Below, in pieces: positions 24,308 through 32,184 of a stretch of DNA of 35,791 bases. Location: contig NZ_NEDJ01000032.1 in the NCBI RefSeq assembly GCF_002114285.1, positions 1 to 35,791 on the forward strand, in the 5' to 3' direction. The notes under the pieces are model-generated. The model did no database searches. It was given only the letters and a program-made list of their open reading frames with translations, and was not told where the DNA came from. Source of the stretch: Halorubrum ezzemoulense DSM 17463 (GTDB taxonomy: Archaea; Halobacteriota; Halobacteria; Halobacteriales; Haloferacaceae). Position 1 is the stretch's first letter; every line of letters starts with the position of its first letter. Made by a program: the position numbers and the translations under genes.

Positions 24308-25372
24308 CTAGCCGGTCACCCCGTAGATCGATTCGAGCTCGTCGACGGTCTGCTCCACCGAGAACCGCTCGACCGCCGCGCGGGTGTCCCTGTCGCCGTC
24401 GAGGCAGTCGCGGACCGCGCGCTCCATGTCGTCGAGGTCGTCCAGCGTGAACCGCGCGCCGTTCTCCGGACCGATCGTCTCGTCGAACGGCGCCACGTCG
24501 GCGGCCGCGACCGGGGTGCCGCAAGCGTTCGCCTCCAGCGTCGAGAGCCCGAGCGTGTCGCAGGTCGAGGCCGTGACGAAGACGTCGAGCGCGGCGTAGA
24601 AGTCGGGGAGTTCCTCCCGCGGGAGGAAGTCGTGGAACCGGACGTTCGCCGGGGCGTCCGCCTCCAGCTCCGCCCGGACCGGCCCTTCGCCGACGAGTTC
24701 GAACCGCGCCTCGGGGAGCCGCGCCGCGAGCCGGAGAATCTCGTCGACGTTCTTCTTGCGGGTCATCCGACCGCTGTACCCGACGACGGGCCGGTCGTCT
24801 CCGTTCGGTCCCCCGTCGGCCGCCAGCGAGTCCGCGCCGGCGTTCTCGCGGGGGCGGAACCGGTCCATCTCGATGCCGACCGGGAGCCGGTACGGCTTCA
24901 CGTCGCGGCGGATCCGCGAGGTCGAGGCGGTGACGCAGTCGAACGCGTTCAAAAAGCGGTTCTCGTAGGCGACGTACGCCCGTCCCGCGAGCGCGGCGAG
25001 CCGTTCGGACTTGAGCCCTTGGACGAAGTAGTCCTCCACGGGGGTGTGATGGGTGTACACCGAGGTGGCGCCGTACCGCTTCGCGTACCGGAGCCCCATC
25101 AACCCAGTCGACGCCGGGCCGTGACAGTGGACGACGTCGAGGTCGGGGAGCGTCGAGAGGCGGCGGTAGGTGGGGAAGCGGTACTGCCGGTAGAACGGGT
25201 TCGGCAGCGAGCGGACCGGGATCTCGCCGTCGTCGGGCTCGTGGCTGCTCGCGGGGTAGACGACGTACACGTCGTGGCCCCGCGCTTCGAGGCGCTCGCG
25301 CCACGCCTGTATGGTGTAGGTGACGCCGTCGATCCCGGGGAAGTAGCTGTCTGTGAAGAAGCCGATGTTCAT
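24308..25372 (-). CDS. GT4 family glycosyltransferase (second)
   Basis: This 354-residue enzyme begins MNIGFFTDSYFPGIDGVTYT, typical of archaeal and bacterial GT4 mannosyl/glucosyl-diacylglycerol synthases. HTPVEDYFVQGLKSE follows, then a C-terminal domain with VVGYSGRMTRKKNVDEILRL. In the donor motif the first acidic residue is Asp (DTLGLSTLEANACG, D-x7-E). Lipid glycosylation is a reasonable inference from similarity to diglucosyl-diacylglycerol-type enzymes but not certain. The start at 25372 matches the family N-terminus; the frame is open further upstream to 25531 but is low-complexity Arg/Pro there. Confidence 0.9.
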   Translation of the reverse strand: MNIGFFTDSYFPGIDGVTYTIQAWRERLEARGHDVYVVYPASSHEPDDGEIPVRSLPNPFYRQYRFPTYRRLSTLPDLDVVHCHGPASTGLMGLRYAKRYGATSVYTHHTPVEDYFVQGLKSERLAALAGRAYVAYENRFLNAFDCVTASTSRIRRDVKPYRLPVGIEMDRFRPRENAGADSLAADGGPNGDDRPVVGYSGRMTRKKNVDEILRLAARLPEARFELVGEGPVRAELEADAPANVRFHDFLPREELPDFYAALDVFVTASTCDTLGLSTLEANACGTPVAAADVAPFDETIGPENGARFTLDDLDDMERAVRDCLDGDRDTRAAVERFSVEQTVDELESIYGVTG

Positions 25373-25604
25373 GGTGGCGTCTGTCGGTCGTGCGGTCGCG
25401 GTCGGCCGCGGCCGCCGGGGCGGACTCGGCGCGGAGGGGACGAGCCGGGTACGTCGGCCGCGGAGGGGGTTGCCGGGGCGGCCGGGCCGACGAGGGGTAC
25501 CGATGCCACAGTTATTCGCCGAGTTCTCCACCTGACCGCTTCAACATTTTCATTTCCGAAGCGCGGCGGGCGCAGCGCTGTCGAGGTGGCTTTGACCCCG
25601 ACCG

Positions 25605-25610
25605 CTTAAT
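25605..25610 (+). promoter_or_regulatory. TATA-like box of nnr-moaC
   Basis: CTTAAT lies 25-30 bases before the ATG at 25635, a leaderless layout. Confidence 0.5.
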
Positions 25611-25634
25611 CCCCGGGCGCTCGAACCGCCGAGC

Positions 25635-27104
25635 ATGATCACGACCGACCGCATGGCGGCCGTCGACGCCAACGCGGCCGCGCTCGGCGTCCCGCGCAAA
25701 CAGCTGATGGAGTCGTCCGGCAACGCCGTCGCCCGCGAAGTGCGGGCCGTCGCGGACCCGGGTGCCGCCGTCGCGCTCGTCTGCGGCCGCGGGAACAACG
25801 GCGGCGACGCCCTCGTCGCGGCGCGGTTCCTGAAGCGGTACGACGTGACGGTCCACCTGCTCGGACGCCCCGCGACGATCCGGACCGACATCGCGCGGGA
25901 GAACTGGGCGGCTCTTGAAGCGACGGAGATCACGACCGAGACGGTCACCGACTCCCGCGACTTCTCCCTCGCCGCTCCCGACGGCGACGGCCCGGACGTC
26001 GTCGTCGACGCGATGCTCGGCTCCGGGGTCTCCGGCGGCCTCCGCGAGCCGGAACGAACCGCCGCCGCGGCGATCAACGCGACCGACGCGACGGTGATCG
26101 CGGTCGACGTGCCCTCCGGGATCGACGCCGACACCGGCGAACCGACCGGCGAGGCGGCGACCGACGGTCCGGCCGACCCAGTCGCCGTCGACGCCGACCG
26201 CGTGGTGACGTTCCACGACGAGAAGCCCGGACTCGACGCCGCCGCCGTCACGGTCGCGGACATCGGGATCCCGGCCGCCGCGGAGCGGTTCACCGGCCCC
26301 GGCGATCTCCTCGGGCTCGACCGCGATCCGGACTCGCACAAGGGGGACAACGGCGAGGTGCTGGTAGTCGGGGGCGGACCGTACACCGGGGCGCCGACGC
26401 TGTCCGCGCTGGCCGCGCTCCGCGCGGGCGCCGACCTCGTCCGCGTGGCGTGCCCCAAGTCGGTCGCCAGCGCGGTCCAGGGGTTCTCGCCGAACCTCAT
26501 CGTCCGCGCGCTGCCCGGCGACCGCGTCGAGCCCGCCCACGTCGACCGGGTCGCGTCGCTCGCGGCCGAAAGCGATGTCACTGTCCTCGGCCCGGGCCTT
26601 GGCGGCGGCGACGGGGCTCGGGAGTTCGTCCGCGAGTTCCTGACGGGCTACGACGGACGCGGCGTCGTCGACGCCGACGCGCTCCGGGTCGTCCCCGAGG
26701 TCGACACCGACGCCGACCTGATCTGTACGCCGCACCAGGGCGAACTCGTCGACATGGGCGGCGAGAGGGCGTCAGACCCGGACGAGCGCGCGGAACTGGT
26801 CGACGAGTTCGCGGGCGGGCTGGGCCACACGCTGCTCGTGAAGGGCGCTGTCGACGTGGTCGCCGACGGCGACGAGACACGGCTCAACCGCACCGGGAAC
26901 CCCGGCATGACGGTCGGCGGGACGGGCGACGTGCTCGCGGGGACGGTCGGCGCGCTGGCGGCCGTGACGGAGCCGTTCCGGGCGGCCGCGGTCGGCGCGT
27001 ACGCCGTCGGCCGGGCCGGCGACGCGGCCGCGGAGGCGAACGGCGCGGGGTTGGTGGCGACGGACTTACCCGATCGGCTGCCGGAGGCGATGCGTGATGA
27101 GTGA
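25635..27104 (+). CDS. nnr: Bifunctional NAD(P)H-hydrate repair enzyme Nnr
   Basis: This 489-residue fusion repairs damaged NAD(P)H hydrates. The N-terminal epimerase domain (YjeF-N, about 1-215) has VCGRGNNGGDALVAARFL near residue 52. The C-terminal dehydratase domain (ribokinase-like, about 220-489) has SHKGDNGEVLVVGGGPYTGA, VLGPGLGG and NPGMTVGGTGDVLAG near 425-440. Both activities look intact. Its stop overlaps moaC by 8 bases, so the two genes are co-translated. The full-length bifunctional form is normal for archaea. Confidence 0.95.
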   Translation: MITTDRMAAVDANAAALGVPRKQLMESSGNAVAREVRAVADPGAAVALVCGRGNNGGDALVAARFLKRYDVTVHLLGRPATIRTDIARENWAALEATEITTETVTDSRDFSLAAPDGDGPDVVVDAMLGSGVSGGLREPERTAAAAINATDATVIAVDVPSGIDADTGEPTGEAATDGPADPVAVDADRVVTFHDEKPGLDAAAVTVADIGIPAAAERFTGPGDLLGLDRDPDSHKGDNGEVLVVGGGPYTGAPTLSALAALRAGADLVRVACPKSVASAVQGFSPNLIVRALPGDRVEPAHVDRVASLAAESDVTVLGPGLGGGDGAREFVREFLTGYDGRGVVDADALRVVPEVDTDADLICTPHQGELVDMGGERASDPDERAELVDEFAGGLGHTLLVKGAVDVVADGDETRLNRTGNPGMTVGGTGDVLAGTVGALAAVTEPFRAAAVGAYAVGRAGDAAAEANGAGLVATDLPDRLPEAMRDE

Positions 27105-27633
27105 GGAGGACGCGGTCCGGTCCGGCGACGGAAGCAACGGAGGCGACGGCAGCCCGGACGACCTGACACACACCGACGACGCCGGCGACGTCCAGATGGT
27201 CGACGTGGGCGCGAAGCCCGACAGCAGCCGGCGAGCGGTCGCCCGCGGGGAGATCCGGCTGACGCCGGGGACGATCGCGGCGGTCGAGGCCGACGCGGTC
27301 GAGAAGGGCGACGTGCTCGCGACCGCCCGGATCGGCGCCGTTCAGGCGGTGAAACACACCTGGGAGACGATCCCGATGTGCCACCAGATCCCGATCACGA
27401 ACGTCGACGCCGAGTTCGCGGTCGGCGACGACCGGATCGAGCTGACGGTCGCGGTCGAGACCACCGGCAAGACGGGCTGTGAGATGGAGGCGCTGGAGGG
27501 CGTCACGACCGGGCTCAACACCGTCTGGGACATGGTGAAGGCCGCGGAGAAGGACGGCGACGGCCAGTACCCCGACACGCGGATCGCGGACGTGAAATTG
27601 GTCGACAAACGGAAGGAGACGGTCGAAGCGTAG
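27097..27633 (+). CDS. moaC: Cyclic pyranopterin monophosphate synthase
   Basis: MoaC converts the GTP-derived intermediate made by MoaA into cyclic pyranopterin monophosphate for molybdenum cofactor synthesis. It has 178 residues from ATG 27097, or 179 from a GTG just before. A disordered acidic N-terminus of about 25 residues precedes MVDVGAKPDSSRRAVARGEI. Catalytic elements are MCHQIPIT and TTGKTGCEMEALEGVTTGL. It follows nnr with an 8-base overlap. Other moa genes are not in the window. Confidence 0.96.
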   Translation: MSEEDAVRSGDGSNGGDGSPDDLTHTDDAGDVQMVDVGAKPDSSRRAVARGEIRLTPGTIAAVEADAVEKGDVLATARIGAVQAVKHTWETIPMCHQIPITNVDAEFAVGDDRIELTVAVETTGKTGCEMEALEGVTTGLNTVWDMVKAAEKDGDGQYPDTRIADVKLVDKRKETVEA

Positions 27634-27663
27634 CCGCGGCCCGGGAGGCCGCCGCGGATCACC

Positions 27664-28848
27664 TCAGCGGTCGAGGAACGGCGGGACCACGACTTCGGCG
27701 CGCTTCTCGTCGCCGCGCACGACGACGCTCACCTCGGTGCCGGCGTCGGCGTACGACTCGTGGAGGTACCCCAGCCCGATCGGCTCGTCGAGCGTCGGGC
27801 TCATCGTCCCGGAGGTGAGCTTCCCGACTCTGGTGAGGTCGCCGTCGGTGACCGCGTACCCGCCGCGGGGCACGCCGCGCTCCGAGAGCCTGACGCCGAC
27901 GAACTTCTCGTCGACGCCCTGCTCCTTCTGGACCTCCAGCGCGTCGCGGCCGACGAACTCCGTGTCGAGCTTCACGACGAAGCCGATCCGCGCCTCGTAC
28001 GGGGTCCGGGGCTCACCCTCGGGATCGAAGTCCTGTCCGGACAGCAGGAACCCCATCTCGGTGCGGAGCGTGTCGCGCGCGCCGAGGCCGCACGGCTGCG
28101 CCTCGCGGGGCGCATCGACGAACGCCTCCCAGACGGCGCCGGCGTCGGCGGCCGGGCACATCACCTCGAAGCCGTCCTCGCCGGTGTAACCGGTGCGCGC
28201 GACCCAGCTCTCGACCCCCGCCACCGCCGCCACCGCCGCCTCGAACTTCGAGAGGTCGACGACGCGGTCGCGGGGCGTGGCCTGGTCGAGGGCGTCGGCC
28301 GCGTCGGGGCCCTGGACCGCGAGCATCGCCCAGTCCCCCGTGGCGTTCGCGACGGTCGCGTCGAGCCCCCACTCGTCGCGGTGCGCGGTCCAGCGGTCGG
28401 ACATCTGTCCGTCGTGGCCCGCGTTCGGTACGAAGAGGTACGCCGGGTCGCCGCTCGGCGCGTCGAGGTCGCCGCCGTGGTCGCTCTCCAACGCCGCGAG
28501 CGACGCCGCCCCTTCCCCGGCCGGAGTCCCGTCGGGGAGCCGGTAGACGACCGTGTCGTCGAGCATCACGCCCTCCCCGTTCGTGATCGCGGCGTACTGG
28601 GAGTCCCCGGGGTCGAGCGCGCGCACGTCGTTGGTCGTGAGTCGGTTCATCAGTTCGGTCGCGTCCGGGCCGGCCACCTCGATCTCGCCCATGTGGGAGA
28701 CATCGAAGACGCCGACCGACTCGCGGACCGCCGCGTGTTCGGTCCGGATCGAGTCGAACTCGACGGGCATCTGCCAGCCGCCGAAGTCGGTGAACTTCGC
28801 ACCGCGCGCGTCGTGGGCGTCGTGGAGCGGAGGGAGACGGTCGGTCAT
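27664..28848 (-). CDS. gcvT: Aminomethyltransferase (glycine cleavage system T protein)
   Basis: GcvT transfers the methylene group from the lipoyl H-protein to tetrahydrofolate and releases ammonia. It has 394 residues, longer than the usual ~365. Signatures are FTDFGGWQMPVEFDSI, VGVFDVSHMGEI, LMNRLTTNDV and the late LGARDTLRTEMGF. Between VVYRLPDGTP and YLFVPNAGHD is an insertion of about 28 residues rich in Gly, Ala and Asp (near residues 106-134). The gene is convergent with moaC, 30 bases apart. The rest of the system is not in the window. A CTTAGG box lies 24-29 bases before the ATG. Confidence 0.95.
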   Translation of the reverse strand: MTDRLPPLHDAHDARGAKFTDFGGWQMPVEFDSIRTEHAAVRESVGVFDVSHMGEIEVAGPDATELMNRLTTNDVRALDPGDSQYAAITNGEGVMLDDTVVYRLPDGTPAGEGAASLAALESDHGGDLDAPSGDPAYLFVPNAGHDGQMSDRWTAHRDEWGLDATVANATGDWAMLAVQGPDAADALDQATPRDRVVDLSKFEAAVAAVAGVESWVARTGYTGEDGFEVMCPAADAGAVWEAFVDAPREAQPCGLGARDTLRTEMGFLLSGQDFDPEGEPRTPYEARIGFVVKLDTEFVGRDALEVQKEQGVDEKFVGVRLSERGVPRGGYAVTDGDLTRVGKLTSGTMSPTLDEPIGLGYLHESYADAGTEVSVVVRGDEKRAEVVVPPFLDR

Positions 28849-28871
28849 ACGCGCACCCTCTCCCGGGCGAG

Positions 28872-28877
28872 CCTAAG
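28872..28877 (-). promoter_or_regulatory. TATA-like box of gcvT
   Basis: Minus-strand CTTAGG is 24-29 bases before the ATG at 28848. It is a weak match in otherwise GC-rich sequence. Confidence 0.35.
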
Positions 28878-28980
28878 GTGTTGTGACAGCGGCGGTCCGC
28901 GCGTCCGCGGCGGGCCCGGCCGCGTGGCCCCGACCACCTCGAGCGACAGCCTCAAGCGGTCGCCGTGCCGTCTCCCGACC

Positions 28981-29643
28981 GTGAGCAGTTCCCGTCCCGA
29001 CACCGCCGCCGCGGTGGCGCCCGCGGTCGCCGTCCTCCTCGTCGCGGTCCTGCTCGGCGCCGTCGTGGGCACGTGGCCGCCGTTCGTCGCGGTCGAGAGC
29101 GGCAGCATGACTCCCGGCGTCGAGCGCGGCGACCTCGTCGTCGTCACGGCCGCCGACCGAACGCCGTGGGGCGACCTCTCGAGCGCCGCCGACGCGGACG
29201 CGCCGACGCGGCTCGGCGGACCGGGAGACGTGGTCGTTTACGCCGTTCCGGGCGCCGGGGGTCGCCCGGTGTTCCACCGCTTGGCGTTCCCCGTGGAGGC
29301 GGGCGAGGACTGGACGGAGCGGGCCGACCCGGACCTGCTCTCAGGCGACTGCGGGGAGCTCTCAACCTGTCCGGCGCCGTACGACGGGTACGTCACGCGC
29401 GGGGACGCGAACGGGCTGTACGACCAGAGCGCGGGCATCGCCCCGGTCGTCCCCGAGGAGTGGATCGCCGGCAAGGCGCTGTTCGCGGTGCCGAACCTCG
29501 GCTGGACACGGGTGGCGATCGACGCGGCGGCCGCGCGGTACGGCGGGGTCGCGACCGGAGTGGTCCTCGTCGGTCTCGCGGGACTGGCCGGCGGACTCGG
29601 CGCGCTGCTCTTGGGACGGCTCGGTCGGGGACGGCGGCGGTGA
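28981..29643 (+). CDS. Signal peptidase I, archaeal (S26B-like)
   Basis: This 220-residue membrane serine protease removes signal peptides on the outer face. An N-terminal membrane segment (residues 10-30) precedes VAVESGSMTPGVERGD with catalytic Ser42. The archaeal His replaces bacterial Lys in PVFHRLAF (His99), and TRGDANGLYDQ (140-149) carries the catalytic Asp. A second membrane helix is C-terminal (about 190-213). The start is GTG at 28981 (SSSRPDTAAAVAP follows). It is probably one of several signal peptidases in the cell; its substrate set is unknown. Confidence 0.9.
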   Translation: MSSSRPDTAAAVAPAVAVLLVAVLLGAVVGTWPPFVAVESGSMTPGVERGDLVVVTAADRTPWGDLSSAADADAPTRLGGPGDVVVYAVPGAGGRPVFHRLAFPVEAGEDWTERADPDLLSGDCGELSTCPAPYDGYVTRGDANGLYDQSAGIAPVVPEEWIAGKALFAVPNLGWTRVAIDAAAARYGGVATGVVLVGLAGLAGGLGALLLGRLGRGRRR

Positions 29644-29832
29644 GTTGTCTCGGCGGGAGCGATTCTCTCATGAAAGCTCGCGACCGCCGGTAGCCGTCTT
29701 TTATACAATTCGGTGCGGCCGGCGCGAGGAGCGCGTGGGAGGTAGCGGTGAGAGAGGGGCGACCGCGGGGAGCCCCGAGCGAACCGCGAGGTCGGCGTTC
29801 AGCTATACGCGGCCGCCGGCGTCGCCCGACCG

Positions 29833-30405
29833 CTATCGCGTCGAGGGCGATCCGGCGTCCGTCTCGTCGTCGTCGCTCCCGGCGGCGTCGCTCTCGTCGC
29901 CGTCGAGCGTCACGGAGCCGTTGGCGGCGTTGCGGAGCGCGTCCGAGCGCCCGAACTCCCCGGGCGCGATGGCGAGCGTCCGGATCCCGTAGCCGTTGGC
30001 GGTCTCGACGACCGGCTTGAAGTCCGTGTCGCGCGAGGCGATCGCGAGGGTGTCCATTCGGTTCTCGGCCGCGAACCGCGCGGCGTCGACCGCGAGCTTC
30101 ACGTCCACGTCGCCGCTCGTGATCACGACCTCGAAACCACGGGCCTCCGCGGCCTGAATCAGCCCCGGCGTCGCGTGCTCGTCGAGGTAGAGCCGGGTCG
30201 TCACCAGCGGGCCCTCGGCCTCGGCGGCCAGCCGCACGTCGTCGAGGTCCACGTCGAACTCCTCGCGCAACACGTTCGGGCCGTCGACGAACAGCGCCAC
30301 GCCGTCGGTGTTCGCGTCCGTCGCGCGCTCGCCGGTCGTGCCATCGCTGCGGCCCGCCTCGCCGTCAGCGGTCGTCTCGCCTTCGGGCCCGTCGCCTCGG
30401 TCCAT
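29833..30405 (-). CDS. NYN-domain (DUF88-like) protein
   Basis: This 190-residue protein has the PIN-like NYN fold of putative ribonucleases. The acidic metal-site motifs are VALFVDGPNVL (about 36-46), ITSGDVDVKLAVDAARFA (about 95-112) and IASRDTDFKPVVETA (about 122-136). The 35-residue N-terminus and the C-terminus (after about 170) are acidic and disordered. It would act in the cytoplasm on RNA, but no substrate is known to me. It is monocistronic, flanked by the signal peptidase gene and the small gene at 30626. Confidence 0.88.
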   Translation of the reverse strand: MDRGDGPEGETTADGEAGRSDGTTGERATDANTDGVALFVDGPNVLREEFDVDLDDVRLAAEAEGPLVTTRLYLDEHATPGLIQAAEARGFEVVITSGDVDVKLAVDAARFAAENRMDTLAIASRDTDFKPVVETANGYGIRTLAIAPGEFGRSDALRNAANGSVTLDGDESDAAGSDDDETDAGSPSTR

Positions 30406-30542
30406 GAGCGGGCTTCGCCGCGGCCGGAAATAGGTATGCTGATTCGCGAGCGCTCCCGACGAACGCCTCCCGCCCGGTCTCGGTGTGTCGTCTGCCCAGT
30501 TATCCCCGGCAATTCGCCCGACCGACTTGGCGCTTCAACACC

Positions 30543-30589
30543 TTATATCCGTATTACGACCTGCCTCACGTCCGTAGTGAATATACGGA
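30543..30589 (+). promoter_or_regulatory. Promoter with repeated TCCGTA motif
   Basis: TTATATC (30543-30549) is a clear TATA box. It overlaps TCCGTA (30548-30553). The same motif recurs at 30571-30576 as one arm of an inverted repeat TCCGTA-N7-TACGGA (30571-30589), around the expected transcription start. The leader before the ATG at 30626 would be about 50 bases, longer than usual here. Repression at this repeat is inference. Confidence 0.45.
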
Positions 30590-30625
30590 GACTTGAAATA
30601 GGATGTCCAAGAATAACGAGATAAG

Positions 30626-30877
30626 ATGTCTCAATCAAACGCGTACACCGTCATTTCCGCACAGAACGATCACGATTGTACCACTGTACGTGCCCATCCA
30701 CGCAACGAGACGTTCCACGTCGTCGACTACGCCGACGAGGACGCCCGCGAGCGCGTCGCCGACCTGCCGGTAGGGTCGGTCGTGAAGATGGAACTCTCCC
30801 GCGCCGGGCGTCGGAGCAACGTCTGGCGCGCCGAGTCGGTCAAGACCGCGCAGACCGACGGCGGCGAGTCCCGCTGA
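30626..30877 (+). CDS. Small conserved haloarchaeal protein, function unknown
   Basis: The protein has 83 residues and begins MSQSNAYTVISAQNDHDCTT. The core (to about residue 72) reads as alternating strands with RAHPRNETFHVVDYADEDAR and VGSVVKMELSRAGRRSNVW, and a disordered tail ends GGESR. It contains one Cys. The compact beta-rich pattern could be an OB- or SH3-like fold, which is a guess. It has its own promoter and is followed after 109 bases by the phosphate transporter on the same strand. I do not know its role. Confidence 0.75.
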   Translation: MSQSNAYTVISAQNDHDCTTVRAHPRNETFHVVDYADEDARERVADLPVGSVVKMELSRAGRRSNVWRAESVKTAQTDGGESR

Positions 30878-30954
30878 CGCCGGACCGGCGGCCGCACCGG
30901 AACCGCGGCCGCAACGCCGCAGTTTCGAGCCCGAATCGTGACCGATTACGACAC

Positions 30955-30960
30955 TTATAT
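30955..30960 (+). promoter_or_regulatory. TATA box of the PiT transporter
   Basis: TTATAT lies 27-32 bases before the ATG at 30987, a textbook leaderless spacing. Confidence 0.65.
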
Positions 30961-30986
30961 GCCTCGTATGGCGGTACCACGATTCG

Positions 30987-32165
30987 ATGGTGGAAACGCT
31001 CCTGGCGGTCGGGGTCGTCGCGTCGGCGTTCGTCGGCTTCAACATCGGCGGCTCCTCGACCGGCATCGCGTGGGGACCTCCCGTCGGGGCCGGCATCCTG
31101 AAGAAGACGACCGCCGCGGGACTCATGACGGCGTTCGTCTTCCTCGGCGGCTGGACCGTGGGGCGAAACGTGATGGACACGCTGAGCGGCGGGATCATCA
31201 CGACGGAGCTCTCGCTCTCGGCGGGTGTCGCCGTGTTGTTCTTCATCGGACTCGGGATCCTCATCGCGAACATCTTCGGGGTCCCCGTGCCGACCTCGAT
31301 GACGACCGTCGGAGCGATCGCCGGCCTCGGACTGGCGACCGACACGCTCGACTACGCGACGGTCTCGCGGATCATCTCGTGGTGGATCGTGACCCCGATC
31401 ATCGGGTTCTGGGTCGGCGTCGTGATCGGTCGGTACGTCTACCCGGCGGTGAACCGGCGGGTCCACATCGAGAAGTCCCCCGGCCCGCTGCTGCGACTCG
31501 ACCGCGAGGGCGGGGTACCGAAGCCGGAACTCGGCCCGAACACGACGGTGACGGAGCTCATCAGCACGGTCGTCGTCCTCCTCATCGGCTGTTACATGTC
31601 GTTCAGCGCCGGCGCGAGCAACGTACCGAACGCCGCCGCGCCGCTGGTCAGCGGCGTCGGAGGGCTTCCGGAAAACACCGCTATCGGGATCGCCACGCTC
31701 GCGATCGGACTCGGCGGCTTCACGATCGCCCGCCGCACGATGGAGTCGGTCGGCGGCGAACTGAGCGACATCCCCCTGCTCGCGGCCCTCTTCGTGATGA
31801 CGACGGCCTCGACGATCACGACGGTCCTCTCGTACCTCGGGATCCCGATCAGCCTCGTCATGGGCACGGTGATGACGATCGTCGGCATCGGGTGGGGACG
31901 CGCGACGCGGCCGGTCACCGTTCAGGAGGCGGTCACCCGGAACACCGGGGACAACGAGATCGTCCCCGGCGCGATAACCGTCTCGGAGGACGAAGAGGAG
32001 CGGTCGGCGCCGATCGGCGAGGCGGAACCGGAGGCGGTGTTGGAGGCCGGCGACCTGTTCAACCCCCGAGCAGTGCTGAAGTACATCTCGATGTGGATCA
32101 TCGGCCCGTCCGTGTCGACCCTGCTGGCCTACGGGTTCTTCGTCCTCGTTCCGGGTGTCGCCTGA
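30987..32165 (+). CDS. Inorganic phosphate transporter, PiT family
   Basis: This 392-residue low-affinity phosphate symporter has about ten hydrophobic segments. The two signature repeats are present in altered form: FVGFNIGGSSTGIAWGPPVG near residues 12-31 (in place of GANDxANA) and SFSAGASNVPNAAAPLVSG near 206-224. A hydrophilic loop of about 50 residues, acidic, lies near 315-365 and may be regulatory. A TATA box is well placed. No PhoU gene is attached. The next gene, ilvD, is convergent with a 19-base gap. Confidence 0.92.
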   Translation: MVETLLAVGVVASAFVGFNIGGSSTGIAWGPPVGAGILKKTTAAGLMTAFVFLGGWTVGRNVMDTLSGGIITTELSLSAGVAVLFFIGLGILIANIFGVPVPTSMTTVGAIAGLGLATDTLDYATVSRIISWWIVTPIIGFWVGVVIGRYVYPAVNRRVHIEKSPGPLLRLDREGGVPKPELGPNTTVTELISTVVVLLIGCYMSFSAGASNVPNAAAPLVSGVGGLPENTAIGIATLAIGLGGFTIARRTMESVGGELSDIPLLAALFVMTTASTITTVLSYLGIPISLVMGTVMTIVGIGWGRATRPVTVQEAVTRNTGDNEIVPGAITVSEDEEERSAPIGEAEPEAVLEAGDLFNPRAVLKYISMWIIGPSVSTLLAYGFFVLVPGVA

Positions 32166-32184
32166 CGGCGCGCGAACCGCCCGT

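Noticed and set aside
25373-25531. Longer N-terminus for the second GT4 gene
   Set aside because: The extension is Arg/Pro-rich and the GT4 family starts with MNIGFFTDSYFPG.
22805-25609. 934-residue plus-strand frame over DUF2070 and GT4
   Set aside because: Composition is Arg/Val/Glu-heavy with no domain; two real genes lie on the minus strand.
29645-29992. Plus-strand frame after the signal peptidase gene, with TTTATA at 29701-29706
   Set aside because: It mostly covers the antisense of the NYN gene and has no protein-like composition; the AT-rich spot may be a promoter or transcript end but nothing credible follows.
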